Source: DASPWV01 sp046727855 (GTDB lineage: Bacteria > Acidobacteriota > Vicinamibacteria > Vicinamibacterales > UBA2999). From it: a stretch of 59,496 nt of DNA. Where the stretch lies: contig JBKPDL010000117.1 in NCBI GenBank assembly GCA_046727855.1, forward strand, positions 1-59,496, given 5' to 3'. Every line of letters begins with the position of its first letter. Within the stretch, counting starts at the first letter, position 1. Shown here in pieces: positions 15,947 to 23,198 of this stretch. Under the pieces are notes generated by a model. That model was not told where the DNA came from. It saw only the letters and a program-made list of their open reading frames with translations, and searched no databases. The position numbers were made by a program, and so were the translations under genes.

Positions 15947-16060
15947 ATGAAGGTGAGAGCTTCAGTAAAGCGTATGTGCGACAAGTGCAAGATCGTCCGG
16001 CGGCGCGGAGTGGTGCGTGTGATCTGCACGAATCAGAAGCATAAGCAACGTCAGGGTTAG
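15947..16060 (+). CDS. rpmJ: 50S ribosomal protein L36
   Basis: 37 aa, the usual length. Zinc-ribbon residues CDKC, C27 (VICTN) and the His of QKHKQRQG are all present, so this is the zinc-containing form. ATG 15947 (MKVRASVKRMCDKC) is the start; the longer frame upstream is not conserved-looking. Confidence 0.97.
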   Translation: MKVRASVKRMCDKCKIVRRRGVVRVICTNQKHKQRQG

Positions 16061-16132
16061 TAGCGAGACACGAGTAACGCGTAGCGAGGATGAGGATGAG
16101 CATTCTCGTTACCGCTACCCGCTACTCGCTCC
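16061..16132 (+). repeat. GTAGCGAG/CTCGCTAC inverted repeat before rpsM
   Basis: TAGCGAGACACGAGTAACGC and GTAGCGAGGATGAG on the left, CGTTACCGCTACCCGCTACT and CGCTCC on the right. Same motif scraps occur at 3868-3915 and 9585-9640, indicating another repeat family used at junctions. Confidence 0.6.
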
Positions 16133-16148
16133 ATGAGGGCACAGAGAA

Positions 16149-16523
16149 ATGGCACGAATTGCAGGCGTGGACCTCCCGCGAACTAAGCGGGTCGAGATTG
16201 GGCTGACCTATATCTACGGCATTGGCCGTCATCGCTCGAACCTGATTCTTCAGTCGGCGGGCGTGAGCTCCGATGTTCGCGTCAAGGACCTGAGCGAAGA
16301 CGATGTCCGCAAGATCAGCCGGGTAATTGAGGAGCAGGGCGGGGTCGAGGGCGATCTGCGCAAGGAAATCTCGATGAACATCAAGCGGCTCATCGAGATC
16401 GGCAGCTATCGCGGCGCGCGTCACCGGCGCAATCTGCCGGTGCGAGGCCAGCGCACGCGCACGAACGCCCGGACGCGTAAGGGTCCGCGCAAGGGCGCAG
16501 TGGCGAAGAAGAAAACAGTGTAG
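16149..16523 (+). CDS. rpsM: 30S ribosomal protein S13
   Basis: Head protein contacting the P-site tRNA and the 50S A-site finger. 124 aa. MARIAGVDLPRTKRVEIGLT, TYIYGIGRHRS and GARHRRNLPVRGQRTRTNAR are diagnostic, with a basic tail ending GAVAKKKTV. First of the alpha-operon ribosomal genes. Confidence 0.98.
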   Translation: MARIAGVDLPRTKRVEIGLTYIYGIGRHRSNLILQSAGVSSDVRVKDLSEDDVRKISRVIEEQGGVEGDLRKEISMNIKRLIEIGSYRGARHRRNLPVRGQRTRTNARTRKGPRKGAVAKKKTV

Positions 16524-16618
16524 TTCAAAGTTCAAAGTTCAAAGTTCAAAGATTCAACAACGCTTGCACCTTCACTTTGAACTTTGAACTTTGAACTTTG
16601 AACTTTGAACTTTGAACT
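16524..16618 (+). repeat. TTTGAAC heptad inverted array before rpsK
   Basis: Four TTCAAAG units directly at the rpsM stop, then about 20 bases of spacer, then six CTTTGAA units. The copy number per arm differs from the arrays at 11721 and 17076, as expected for slippage-prone heptads. Confidence 0.85.
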
Positions 16619-16642
16619 GGAACCGACAGCGAGCGAACAAAC

Positions 16643-17071
16643 ATGGCGAAGACTGAGACGCAAGGCGGCGCGGATAAGCCGACCAAGAAAAAGAAGACGT
16701 TCAAGAAGCGCGGCGAAAAGCGCGTGGTGCACCATGGCTTCGTGCACGTCCAGGCGTCGTTCAACAACACGCTGGTGACGATCACCGATGCCGACGGGGC
16801 TGTGGTGGCGTGGTCGAGCGCTGGCGCGATCGGCTTCAAGGGATCGCGCAAGGGGACGCCTTTTGCCGCCACGCAGGCCGCGCTCAACGCAACCAATGCG
16901 GCCAAAGCGTTTGGCATGCGCTCGTGCGAAGTGCTGGTCAAGGGGCCGGGCTCCGGCCGCGAGTCGGCGATCCGTGCACTGTCAACCGCGGGTCTCGAAG
17001 TGAAGTCGATTCGCGACGTGACCCCGATTCCGCACAACGGCTGCCGCCCGCCAAAGCGGCGGCGGGTGTAG
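16643..17071 (+). CDS. rpsK: 30S ribosomal protein S11
   Basis: Platform protein next to the E-site mRNA. 142 aa with a Lys-rich N-terminal extension before KRVVHHGFVHVQASFNNTLV. Contains SAGAIGFKGSRKGTPFAAT and the C-terminal HNGCRPPKRRRV signature. Confidence 0.98.
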   Translation: MAKTETQGGADKPTKKKKTFKKRGEKRVVHHGFVHVQASFNNTLVTITDADGAVVAWSSAGAIGFKGSRKGTPFAATQAALNATNAAKAFGMRSCEVLVKGPGSGRESAIRALSTAGLEVKSIRDVTPIPHNGCRPPKRRRV

Positions 17072-17075
17072 TTAC

Positions 17076-17179
17076 AAGTTTCAAGTTCAAAGTTCAAAGT
17101 TCAAAGTTGAGAACTCACTCAACATTGCAACTTAACTTTGAACTTTGAACTTTGAACTTTGAACTTTGAACTTTGAACT
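17076..17179 (+). repeat. TTTGAAC heptad inverted array before rpsD
   Basis: Left arm AAGTTTCAAGTTCAAAGTTC and AAAGTTCAAAG; right arm of six CTTTGAA steps. It occupies most of the 128-base rpsK-rpsD gap. Confidence 0.85.
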
Positions 17180-17199
17180 GACAAGGATCAGAGAAAACG

Positions 17200-17826
17200 A
17201 TGGCAAGATACAACGGACCCGTTTGCAGACTGTGCCGACGCGAGGGAATGAAACTGTTCCTCAAGGGCGAGCGCTGCTACACGGAAAAGTGCGCGATTGA
17301 GAAGCGCAACGTGCCGCCTGGCCAGCATGGCCGCTCACGCAAGGCCAAGCTTGTCGGCTACGGCGTGCAGCTGCGCGAGAAGCAGAAGGTCAAGCGTATC
17401 TACGGCGTGCTGGAAGACCAGTTCCGCCGCTACTTCGAACGGGCGGAGCGCACGCGCGGCATCACCGGCGAAACGCTCCTGCAACTGCTCGAGCGGCGGT
17501 TGGACAACGCGGTGTATCGCCTCGGCTTTGCGACCTCGCGTCCGCAGGCGCGCCAGCTCGTGCGCCACGGCCACTTCCAGGTAAACGGCCGCAAAGTCGA
17601 CATCCCGTCCTATTCGGTGAAAGTGGGCGACGTCGTCACGGTGCGCGAGAGCAGCCGCATGAACGCGTCGATCCTGCACGCCGTTGAAGAGGTCAAGGGA
17701 CGCGGCGTGCCGGAATGGCTCTCGCTCGATGGCGAGATGTCGGGCAAGGTCGTGTCTGTTCCCACGCGCGAGCAGATCAATCTGCCGGTGCAGGAACAGT
17801 TGATAGTCGAGCTCTATTCGAAGTAA
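17200..17826 (+). CDS. rpsD: 30S ribosomal protein S4, zinc-finger form
   Basis: Assembly initiator of the 30S body and, in several bacteria, autoregulator of the alpha operon. 208 aa. N-terminal CRLC, C26 and C31 (RCYTEKC) form the four-cysteine zinc site. The S4 domain LLERRLDNAVYRLGFA and ARQLVRHGHFQVNG is present. Followed by a strong palindromic terminator-like hairpin before rpoA. Confidence 0.98.
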   Translation: MARYNGPVCRLCRREGMKLFLKGERCYTEKCAIEKRNVPPGQHGRSRKAKLVGYGVQLREKQKVKRIYGVLEDQFRRYFERAERTRGITGETLLQLLERRLDNAVYRLGFATSRPQARQLVRHGHFQVNGRKVDIPSYSVKVGDVVTVRESSRMNASILHAVEEVKGRGVPEWLSLDGEMSGKVVSVPTREQINLPVQEQLIVELYSK

Positions 17827-17833
17827 GGCGCGT

Positions 17834-17876
17834 AAAAAAAGGGAAAAGGGGTCAGACCCCTTTTTCCCTTTTTCGC
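17834..17876. terminator. GGGGTCAGACCCC hairpin with A/T flanks
   Basis: Perfect GGGGTCAGACCCC core at 17848-17860, extended by AAAAAAAGGGAAAA on the left and TTTTTCCCTTTTT on the right, making a stem of about 20 bp closed by GCG/CGC. It has a bidirectional intrinsic-terminator shape. The same core recurs at 53589-53601 and inverted at 53628-53639, and a half-site lies at 43522-43539. Here it separates rpsD from rpoA in the same direction, so full termination would require a new rpoA promoter downstream. Confidence 0.6.
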
Positions 17877-17935
17877 GTTCGCATCCACCGCTCCAGCAGC
17901 TTGTCAGGCCTGCAGCGAGCGAGCGGTGGCGGATC

Positions 17936-18040
17936 ACCGAATTTGGAGATTTGGTGAGCTGGAGAAATGGAGCAGATTCGGAGATCGCCAAATCAGCTCC
18001 AAATCTCCAAATCTCCAGATCTCCAGATTCGGAGATCGGT
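17936..18040 (+). repeat. AAATCTCCAGATT-type inverted repeat before rpoA
   Basis: AATTTGGAGATTTGGTGAGC and GAGATCGCCAAATCAGCTCC, followed by three tandem AAATCTCC/AGATCTCC units. Arms are complementary. An in-frame extension of rpoA to 17967 is read-through of this repeat. Confidence 0.75.
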
Positions 18041-18092
18041 ACCCGCAGGTCTGGAGGCCGCGCTGGCGGCCCGTAAGCGAAAGGAAGATCCG

Positions 18093-19079
18093 ATGCTCTG
18101 GAAAGGTTTTCAGCGTCCGAAGCGGCTCGAAGTGGAGCGTGAAACGCTCACTGATCGGTACGGCCGGTTTTACGCCCAGCCGTTCGAACGCGGCTTCGGC
18201 ACCACCATTGGCAACGCGCTTCGCCGCGTGCTGCTCTCCTCGATCGAAGGAGCGGCGATTACTGCGGTGAAGATCGATGGCGTGCTGCACGAGTTCTCGC
18301 CCATTCCCGGCGTCGTAGAGGACGCCACCGACATCATTCTGAATCTCAAGCAGATCCCCCTAACTTGTCACGTCGATTACACGAAGACGCTCTATCTGCG
18401 TGTCGATAAGGGGGGCGAAGTACGCGCGCGCGACATCGAAGTCGATCAGGATGTTGAGATTCTCGAACCGGATGCGCACATTGCGACGGTCTCCGACGGC
18501 GGCAAACTGCACATGGAGCTTCGCATCAAGCGCGGACGCGGCTACGTGTCGGCGGACAAGAACTTCGACGAGGATCTTGGCATTGGCTGGATCCCGATCG
18601 ATTCGGTTCACTCGCCGGTCAAGAAAGTGAACTATCTCGTCGAAGCCGCGCGTCTCGGCCAGACGACGGACTACGACAAGCTGACGCTGGATGTCTGGAC
18701 CAACGGGTCGGAGACGCCGCGCGATGCGGTGTCGCTTGCCGCCAAGCTGGTGCGCGATCACTTGAACATCTTCATCAACCTGGATGAAGCCGACGATCAA
18801 CCGAGCGAAGGCGGTGTCGAACCGACGCACGCCGGCGCGACCAACGAGCATCTCGACAAAAGCGTCGAGGAGCTCGAGCTCTCAGTGCGGTCGTACAACT
18901 GTCTGAAGAACGCAAACATCCGGACTATCCGTGAGCTGGTGCAGAAAACGGAAGCCGAGATGCTCAAAACCAAGAACTTCGGGCGCAAGTCGCTCAACGA
19001 GATCAAAGAGATTCTGTCGTCGATGGGGCTGGGGCTCGGTATGAAGCTCGATCAGCCCGCAAGCGCAAATCAGGACTAA
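18093..19079 (+). CDS. rpoA: DNA-directed RNA polymerase alpha subunit
   Basis: Dimerising scaffold of RNA polymerase. 328 aa from ATG 18093 (MLWKGFQRPKRLEVE), with AGGAAGATC upstream. NTD motif GFGTTIGNALRRVLLSSIEG; C-terminal domain (about residues 255-325) includes LELSVRSYNCLKNANI and GRKSLNEIKEILSSMGL, the UP-element binding HhH region. Followed by a small GCAGGGCTTCAGCCCCGC hairpin and rplQ. Confidence 0.98.
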   Translation: MLWKGFQRPKRLEVERETLTDRYGRFYAQPFERGFGTTIGNALRRVLLSSIEGAAITAVKIDGVLHEFSPIPGVVEDATDIILNLKQIPLTCHVDYTKTLYLRVDKGGEVRARDIEVDQDVEILEPDAHIATVSDGGKLHMELRIKRGRGYVSADKNFDEDLGIGWIPIDSVHSPVKKVNYLVEAARLGQTTDYDKLTLDVWTNGSETPRDAVSLAAKLVRDHLNIFINLDEADDQPSEGGVEPTHAGATNEHLDKSVEELELSVRSYNCLKNANIRTIRELVQKTEAEMLKTKNFGRKSLNEIKEILSSMGLGLGMKLDQPASANQD

Positions 19080-19113
19080 CAGAGCAGGGCTTCAGCCCCG
19101 CCGGAACACGCAT

Positions 19114-19719
19114 ATGAGACACAGAGTTGCCCACCGCAAGCTCGGTCGCGTCACTGAGCACCGTATCGCGCTGCTGCGCAATCAGGCAGAAGCGCTGCTG
19201 CGGCACGAACGCATCGAGACCACGGTGCCCAAAGCCAAGGAGCTGCGTCCGTTCGTGGAGCGCCTGATCACGATCGCCAAGCGCGGCGTGAAGGCCAACG
19301 AAGCCAACGGCCGGACCCTGACGGCACGCCGCCTCGTGATGCGCGACATCGTCAACGAGGACGTGGTCGCCAAGCTGTTCGACCAGCTTGCGCTCCGTTT
19401 CATGGAGCGTCCGGGCGGTTACACCCGCATCCTCAAGCTCGGTCATCGCCGCGGCGACGCTGCGGAGGTCGCCCAAATCGAACTCGTGGGCAGTGAGTTC
19501 GATCCGAAGAAGGCCGAAGCCGAAAAGGCGGCGAAGGAAGCGGAAGGCGAAGCGCCGAAGCAGCAGAAGAGTGTCGGGGAGCGTCTCAAGGCGGCCGCGC
19601 AGAGCATTCGCGGCGGCAAGAAAGACGCGGGGAAAACCGAGGACCGTGCCAAAGCCTCGAAGCCGGCGCGGAGAGCGGCGAAGAAGACCACGACACCACG
19701 GAAAGCCGGCGGGTCCTAG
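19114..19719 (+). CDS. rplQ: 50S ribosomal protein L17, long basic tail
   Basis: L17 lies near the tunnel exit. Core MRHRVAHRKLGRVTEHRIAL to YTRILKLGHRRGDAAEVAQI (about 120 aa) is canonical. It continues with about 80 residues of Lys/Ala/Glu-rich low complexity, total 201 aa. Last gene of the alpha operon; a GC hairpin with a weak T run follows at 19830. Confidence 0.97.
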   Translation: MRHRVAHRKLGRVTEHRIALLRNQAEALLRHERIETTVPKAKELRPFVERLITIAKRGVKANEANGRTLTARRLVMRDIVNEDVVAKLFDQLALRFMERPGGYTRILKLGHRRGDAAEVAQIELVGSEFDPKKAEAEKAAKEAEGEAPKQQKSVGERLKAAAQSIRGGKKDAGKTEDRAKASKPARRAAKKTTTPRKAGGS

Positions 19720-19829
19720 CTGAGTGTCAGTACCCGCTGTCAGACATCCAGGGGGTGGATCAGGCCTGGTACCCCTGAAGTCTGACGCCTGCCCCTGATA
19801 CCTGATACTTAATATCCGTTACCCATAGG

Positions 19830-19868
19830 CGCCCGGCGTGGAACACCAGCGCCGGGCGTTCGTCTTGT
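19830..19868 (+). terminator. Probable terminator of the alpha operon
   Basis: CGCCCGGCG (19830-19838), eleven-base loop, CGCCGGGCG (19850-19858), then TTCGTCTTGT. A perfect nine-bp stem with a modest U-rich tail about 110 bases after rplQ and 18 bases before the next start. The region in between also has CTGATACCTGATAC direct repeats. Confidence 0.6.
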
Positions 19869-19886
19869 ACGGTAGGCTTTCCGACC

Positions 19887-20735
19887 ATGATCCGCGTGCT
19901 TCTCGTCACGCTGTTGCTCCTCAATTCTGCGTTCAGCCTCGCGGCGCAGCCGCAGGTCGCGACGCAGCCGCAGGTCGCGACGCAGACACCTGCGCCGGCG
20001 CTCTCGCTGGCGGAACAAGAAGAATTCCTGCTGAAGGCGAAGGTCGTCCGCACCAAAGGCGTGAGCACCGGCGTTACCCACACCCTTCGCGCCACGCTGT
20101 CGGATGGCCGCATTACGCACGACGCGAGCATCCAGACGATTGACGAGTTCAAGCAGAAATTCGAAAGCGAGCGCGGGACCGAGTTCAACTTCCGCGACAC
20201 CTGGCGCTTCAACGTTGCCGCCTATCGCCTCGATCGCCTGCTCGATCTCGGCATGATTCCGCCAAGTGTGGAGCGGGCGCATAACGGCAAGCACGGCTCG
20301 TTCACCTGGTGGGTGGACGATGTGATGATGGACGAAACCGCGCGCTTCAGGAAGAAGATCGAGGCGCCCGATTCCGAGCGCTGGAACGCGCAGATGTGGC
20401 ACGTGCGGATGTTCGACCAGCTCATTTACAACGTCGATCGCAACCTTGGCAACCTGCTCATCGACACCGACTGGCGCATCTGGATGATCGATCACTCGCG
20501 ATCGTTCCGATTGATGGACGCCCTGAAGGCGCCCGGCAATCTCGCCAAGTGCGATCGGAAGGTGATCGAGCGGCTCAAGGCGCTCGACAAGCCAACGCTG
20601 ACGCAAACGATGAAGGATTATATCGGCCCGGCGGAGATCAACGCGGTGCTGAAGCGCCGAGACGCGATCGTGCAATGGTTCGAGGCGCGTAACGGAATCT
20701 TCGATTGGGATCGGCCGGCCAGGCCGGCGCAGTGA
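19887..20735 (+). CDS. Secreted protein of Fam20/HipA-like kinase fold
   Basis: 282 aa with a clear signal peptide (MIRVLLVTLLLLNSAFSLAA, cleavage near AAQ). A 7-residue PQVATQ duplication follows. The body has NVAAYRLDRLLDLGMIPPSV, FTWWVDDVMMDE, FDQLIYNVDRNLGNLLIDT and WRIWMIDHSRSFR. The spacing of Asp-Arg-Asn...Asn and the later IDH matches the catalytic loop and metal-binding Asp of Fam20C/HipA/PI4K-type kinases (DRxxxN followed by D). Role unknown; substrates would be periplasmic or exported. It follows rplQ after 167 bases with a terminator-like hairpin between, so it is probably transcribed separately. Assignment is by motif recall only. Confidence 0.6.
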   Translation: MIRVLLVTLLLLNSAFSLAAQPQVATQPQVATQTPAPALSLAEQEEFLLKAKVVRTKGVSTGVTHTLRATLSDGRITHDASIQTIDEFKQKFESERGTEFNFRDTWRFNVAAYRLDRLLDLGMIPPSVERAHNGKHGSFTWWVDDVMMDETARFRKKIEAPDSERWNAQMWHVRMFDQLIYNVDRNLGNLLIDTDWRIWMIDHSRSFRLMDALKAPGNLAKCDRKVIERLKALDKPTLTQTMKDYIGPAEINAVLKRRDAIVQWFEARNGIFDWDRPARPAQ

Positions 20736-20744
20736 ACATCGCGC

Positions 20745-20895
20745 GATGTCGCGACGTGGCGATGTCGCGACGTGGCGATGTCGCGATGTCATGTGGCGGG
20801 TTGGGATGTGGCGATGGCACATCGCCAGACACATCGCCGCATCGCCCCGTCGACCACATCACATCGCCACCTCCCCAAATCGCAACATCGTCACA
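20745..20895. repeat. GCGATGTCGCGACGTG inverted array
   Basis: Left arm with repeated GCGATGTCGCGACGTG-type units; right arm with CACATCGCC-type units (ACACATCGCCGCATCGCC, CACATCACATCGCCACC). It lies between two convergent genes and could act as a bidirectional terminator. A further sequence family with the same junction behaviour. Confidence 0.7.
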
Positions 20896-20905
20896 TGCTC
20901 CGCTT

Positions 20906-23002
20906 CTACGCCGGTTCCGCCGCTTCCTGCCCCCGCTCCGCCTTTGCGGCGGCGATGATCTTCGTCTGCTGGTGCTGTGGCACTTCGTCGTAGTGCGAGA
21001 ACTCCATGTGATAGGAACCGCGTCCGCCGGTCACCGACGTGAGGTGCTGCTCGTAGGTGAGCATTTCCGCCATCGGCACCTGCGCTTTGATCACCGTCAT
21101 CTGCCCGCGCGGATCCATGCCGCTGATGCGCCCGCGACGGCCGTTCAAGTCGCCCATCAGGTCGCCGGCGTAATCGCTGGGCGCGTACACTTCAACGTCC
21201 ATTATCGGTTCGAGCAGCGTGGGCCGTGCCTTCGACATCCCATCCTTGAAGGCGAGCCAGCCGGCCGTCTTGAACGAGATCTCGTTGGAATCGACGTCGT
21301 GGTACTGGCCGTCGTACAGCACGACCCGGAAATCGACCACCGGATAGCCGGCAAGATAGCCGCGCATGCGCGACTCCTGGATGCCTTTCTCCACGGCTGG
21401 AATGAACTGCCGCGGAATGGCGCCGCCGAAGATCTCGTCGACGAACTCGAAGTCGCTGCCGCGCGGCAACGGTTCCATGCGGATCTTGCAGTCGCCGAAC
21501 TGGCCGTGGCCGCCGCTCTGCTTCTTGTGGCGCCCGTGCGCTTCGGCGCGCGCCGTAATCGTTTCGCGATACGGAATCCGCGGCGGTTTCAGGTTGACCT
21601 CGACGCCGAAGCGCCGTTTCAGCTTCGCCACCGTGACCTCGATGTGCAGCTGGCCCTGCCCGGCCAGCAGCAGTTCGTGCGTCTGCGGATCGCGGGAATA
21701 GCGAATCGTCGGATCTTCCTCCTCGAGACGATGCATCGACGTGCTGATCTTGTCTTCGTCGCCGCGGCTCTTCGGCTCGATCGCATAAGCCAGGACCGGC
21801 TCGGGGAAGGTCATCGGCGCGAATTTGATTCCTGACGCTTTGTCCGCGATTGTGTCGTTCGTGCGTGTGTCCTTCAGTTTCGCCACCGCGCCAAGATCGC
21901 CGGCGTGAATTTCGGGCACGTTGGTCTGCGTCTTGCCCTGCATCACCACCAGGTGGCCGACGCGCTCCTGTGTGCCCTGCGTCGCGTTCTGCACGGTGGT
22001 ATCCGACTTCAGAGACCCCTGATAGACGCGAAACATCGTGATACGCCCGGCGAATTGATCGGCGACCGTCTTCCACACGAATGCCGCGTAGGGTGCCTTG
22101 TCGTCGGCGAGTTTCGTGACCTCGTTTCCCGACGCCTCGAGCGCCTTGAACGGCCGATCGGCGGGCGAGGGGGCGTACGCGAGCACCGCGTCGAGCAGCG
22201 TCTGCGCGCCGATATTCGCCAGACCGGCCGTGCACACGAGCGGGAAGATCTTGGCGCTGTGCGTGGCGCTCCTGAGGCCGCTCACGAGCTCCTCCTGTGA
22301 GAGCGTGCCGGCGTCAAAGAACTTCTCCATCAGCGCTTCGTCGGCCTCGGCGACCATTTCGATCAACTGGTCGCGAGCCGCCGTGGCGGCGTCGGTCATA
22401 TCGGCCGGCACCGGACCTTCGGTCATCTGTCCCGAGCCGTCGGCCGCAAACGTGTAGGCCTTCATCGCAACGAGATCGACCACGCCCTTGAAATCTCTCT
22501 CCTCGCCGATTGGTAACTGGATGGGGACGATCGCGCGGCCGAGCGCCTGATGCAGCGAGTCGAGGGATCGCGCGAGCGAGGCGCGCTCGCGATCGAGGCG
22601 GTTGAGCACGACGATGCGGGGCAGCTCGAGCTGCTGCGCGGCCTCCCAGGCCTTCTCCGTTTGCACCTCGACACCGGCGACGGCATCAATGACGACGAGC
22701 GCCGCATCGGCCACGTGCAACGCCGCGCGCGTGTCGCTGAAGAAATTGCCGAATCCCGGCGTGTCGATGAAATTGATCTTGGTCTTGTTCCACTCGGCGT
22801 ACGCGAGCGCGGCGGAGAGGGTATGTTTGCGTGCGACTTCTTCTTCGTCGTAATCGGTCGTTGTCGTCCCATCGTCCACTCTGCCCAGCCGGTTCACCAT
22901 GCCGGAGGTGACGAGCAGTGCGGATACCAATTGGGTTTTGCCGCTGCCGCTGTGGCCGACGAATGCCACGTTGCGGATGCTGGGCCCGTCATAAACCTTC
23001 AT
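20906..23002 (-). CDS. Elongation factor G-like GTPase (EF-G paralogue)
   Basis: 698 aa, all five EF-G domains. G1 GHSGSGKTQ near residue 16, G3 DTPGF, G4 NRLD instead of NKxD, and domain IV HDVDSNEISFKTAG. Switch I lacks the ERGITI motif of true EF-G and reads EVARKHTLSAALA, as in the widespread EF-G-like subfamily. It may not be the main translocase, because the canonical fusA is at the window start; roles proposed for such paralogues include ribosome recycling or stress adaptation. ATG 23002 has GGGAGGG nine bases upstream. Ends EAAEPA close to the inverted array. Confidence 0.93.
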   Translation of the reverse strand: MKVYDGPSIRNVAFVGHSGSGKTQLVSALLVTSGMVNRLGRVDDGTTTTDYDEEEVARKHTLSAALAYAEWNKTKINFIDTPGFGNFFSDTRAALHVADAALVVIDAVAGVEVQTEKAWEAAQQLELPRIVVLNRLDRERASLARSLDSLHQALGRAIVPIQLPIGEERDFKGVVDLVAMKAYTFAADGSGQMTEGPVPADMTDAATAARDQLIEMVAEADEALMEKFFDAGTLSQEELVSGLRSATHSAKIFPLVCTAGLANIGAQTLLDAVLAYAPSPADRPFKALEASGNEVTKLADDKAPYAAFVWKTVADQFAGRITMFRVYQGSLKSDTTVQNATQGTQERVGHLVVMQGKTQTNVPEIHAGDLGAVAKLKDTRTNDTIADKASGIKFAPMTFPEPVLAYAIEPKSRGDEDKISTSMHRLEEEDPTIRYSRDPQTHELLLAGQGQLHIEVTVAKLKRRFGVEVNLKPPRIPYRETITARAEAHGRHKKQSGGHGQFGDCKIRMEPLPRGSDFEFVDEIFGGAIPRQFIPAVEKGIQESRMRGYLAGYPVVDFRVVLYDGQYHDVDSNEISFKTAGWLAFKDGMSKARPTLLEPIMDVEVYAPSDYAGDLMGDLNGRRGRISGMDPRGQMTVIKAQVPMAEMLTYEQHLTSVTGGRGSYHMEFSHYDEVPQHQQTKIIAAAKAERGQEAAEPA

Positions 23003-23096
23003 AGCGCTATCCCTCCCGCGCGCCCGCCGCCGCCAACGCTATGGCGGGTCTCGCCGAAGCTTCGCGAAGGCGGGGCAAATTCGCGTTCTATCGCGC

Positions 23097-23126
23097 ATCA
23101 TATACACGCTGGCGCGGGAGTTCCAA
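23097..23126 (-). promoter_or_regulatory. Candidate sigma-70 promoter of the EF-G paralogue
   Basis: On the minus strand TTGGAA (23121-23126), 18-bp spacer, TATGAT (23097-23102). About 95 bases before the ATG. The -35 hexamer lies inside the TTCCAAGTTCCAAG repeat block, so the repeat supplies part of the promoter. Between promoter and gene is a GGGTCTCGCCGAAGC/GCGAAGGCGGGGC palindrome. Confidence 0.45.
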
Positions 23127-23198
23127 GTTCCAAGTTCCAAGTTCAAAGTTCAAAGTGGAGTTTGGCAGTTTCAACTTTGAACTTTGAACTAGGAACTA
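23121..23198. repeat. TTCCAAG/TTCAAAG heptad inverted array
   Basis: Three TTCCAAG heptads followed by two TTCAAAG heptads, then about 14 bases, then TTTGAACTTTGAACT and GGAAC. Same heptad family as in the ribosomal operon, here between the stop of an FtsX permease and the promoter of the EF-G paralogue. Confidence 0.75.
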
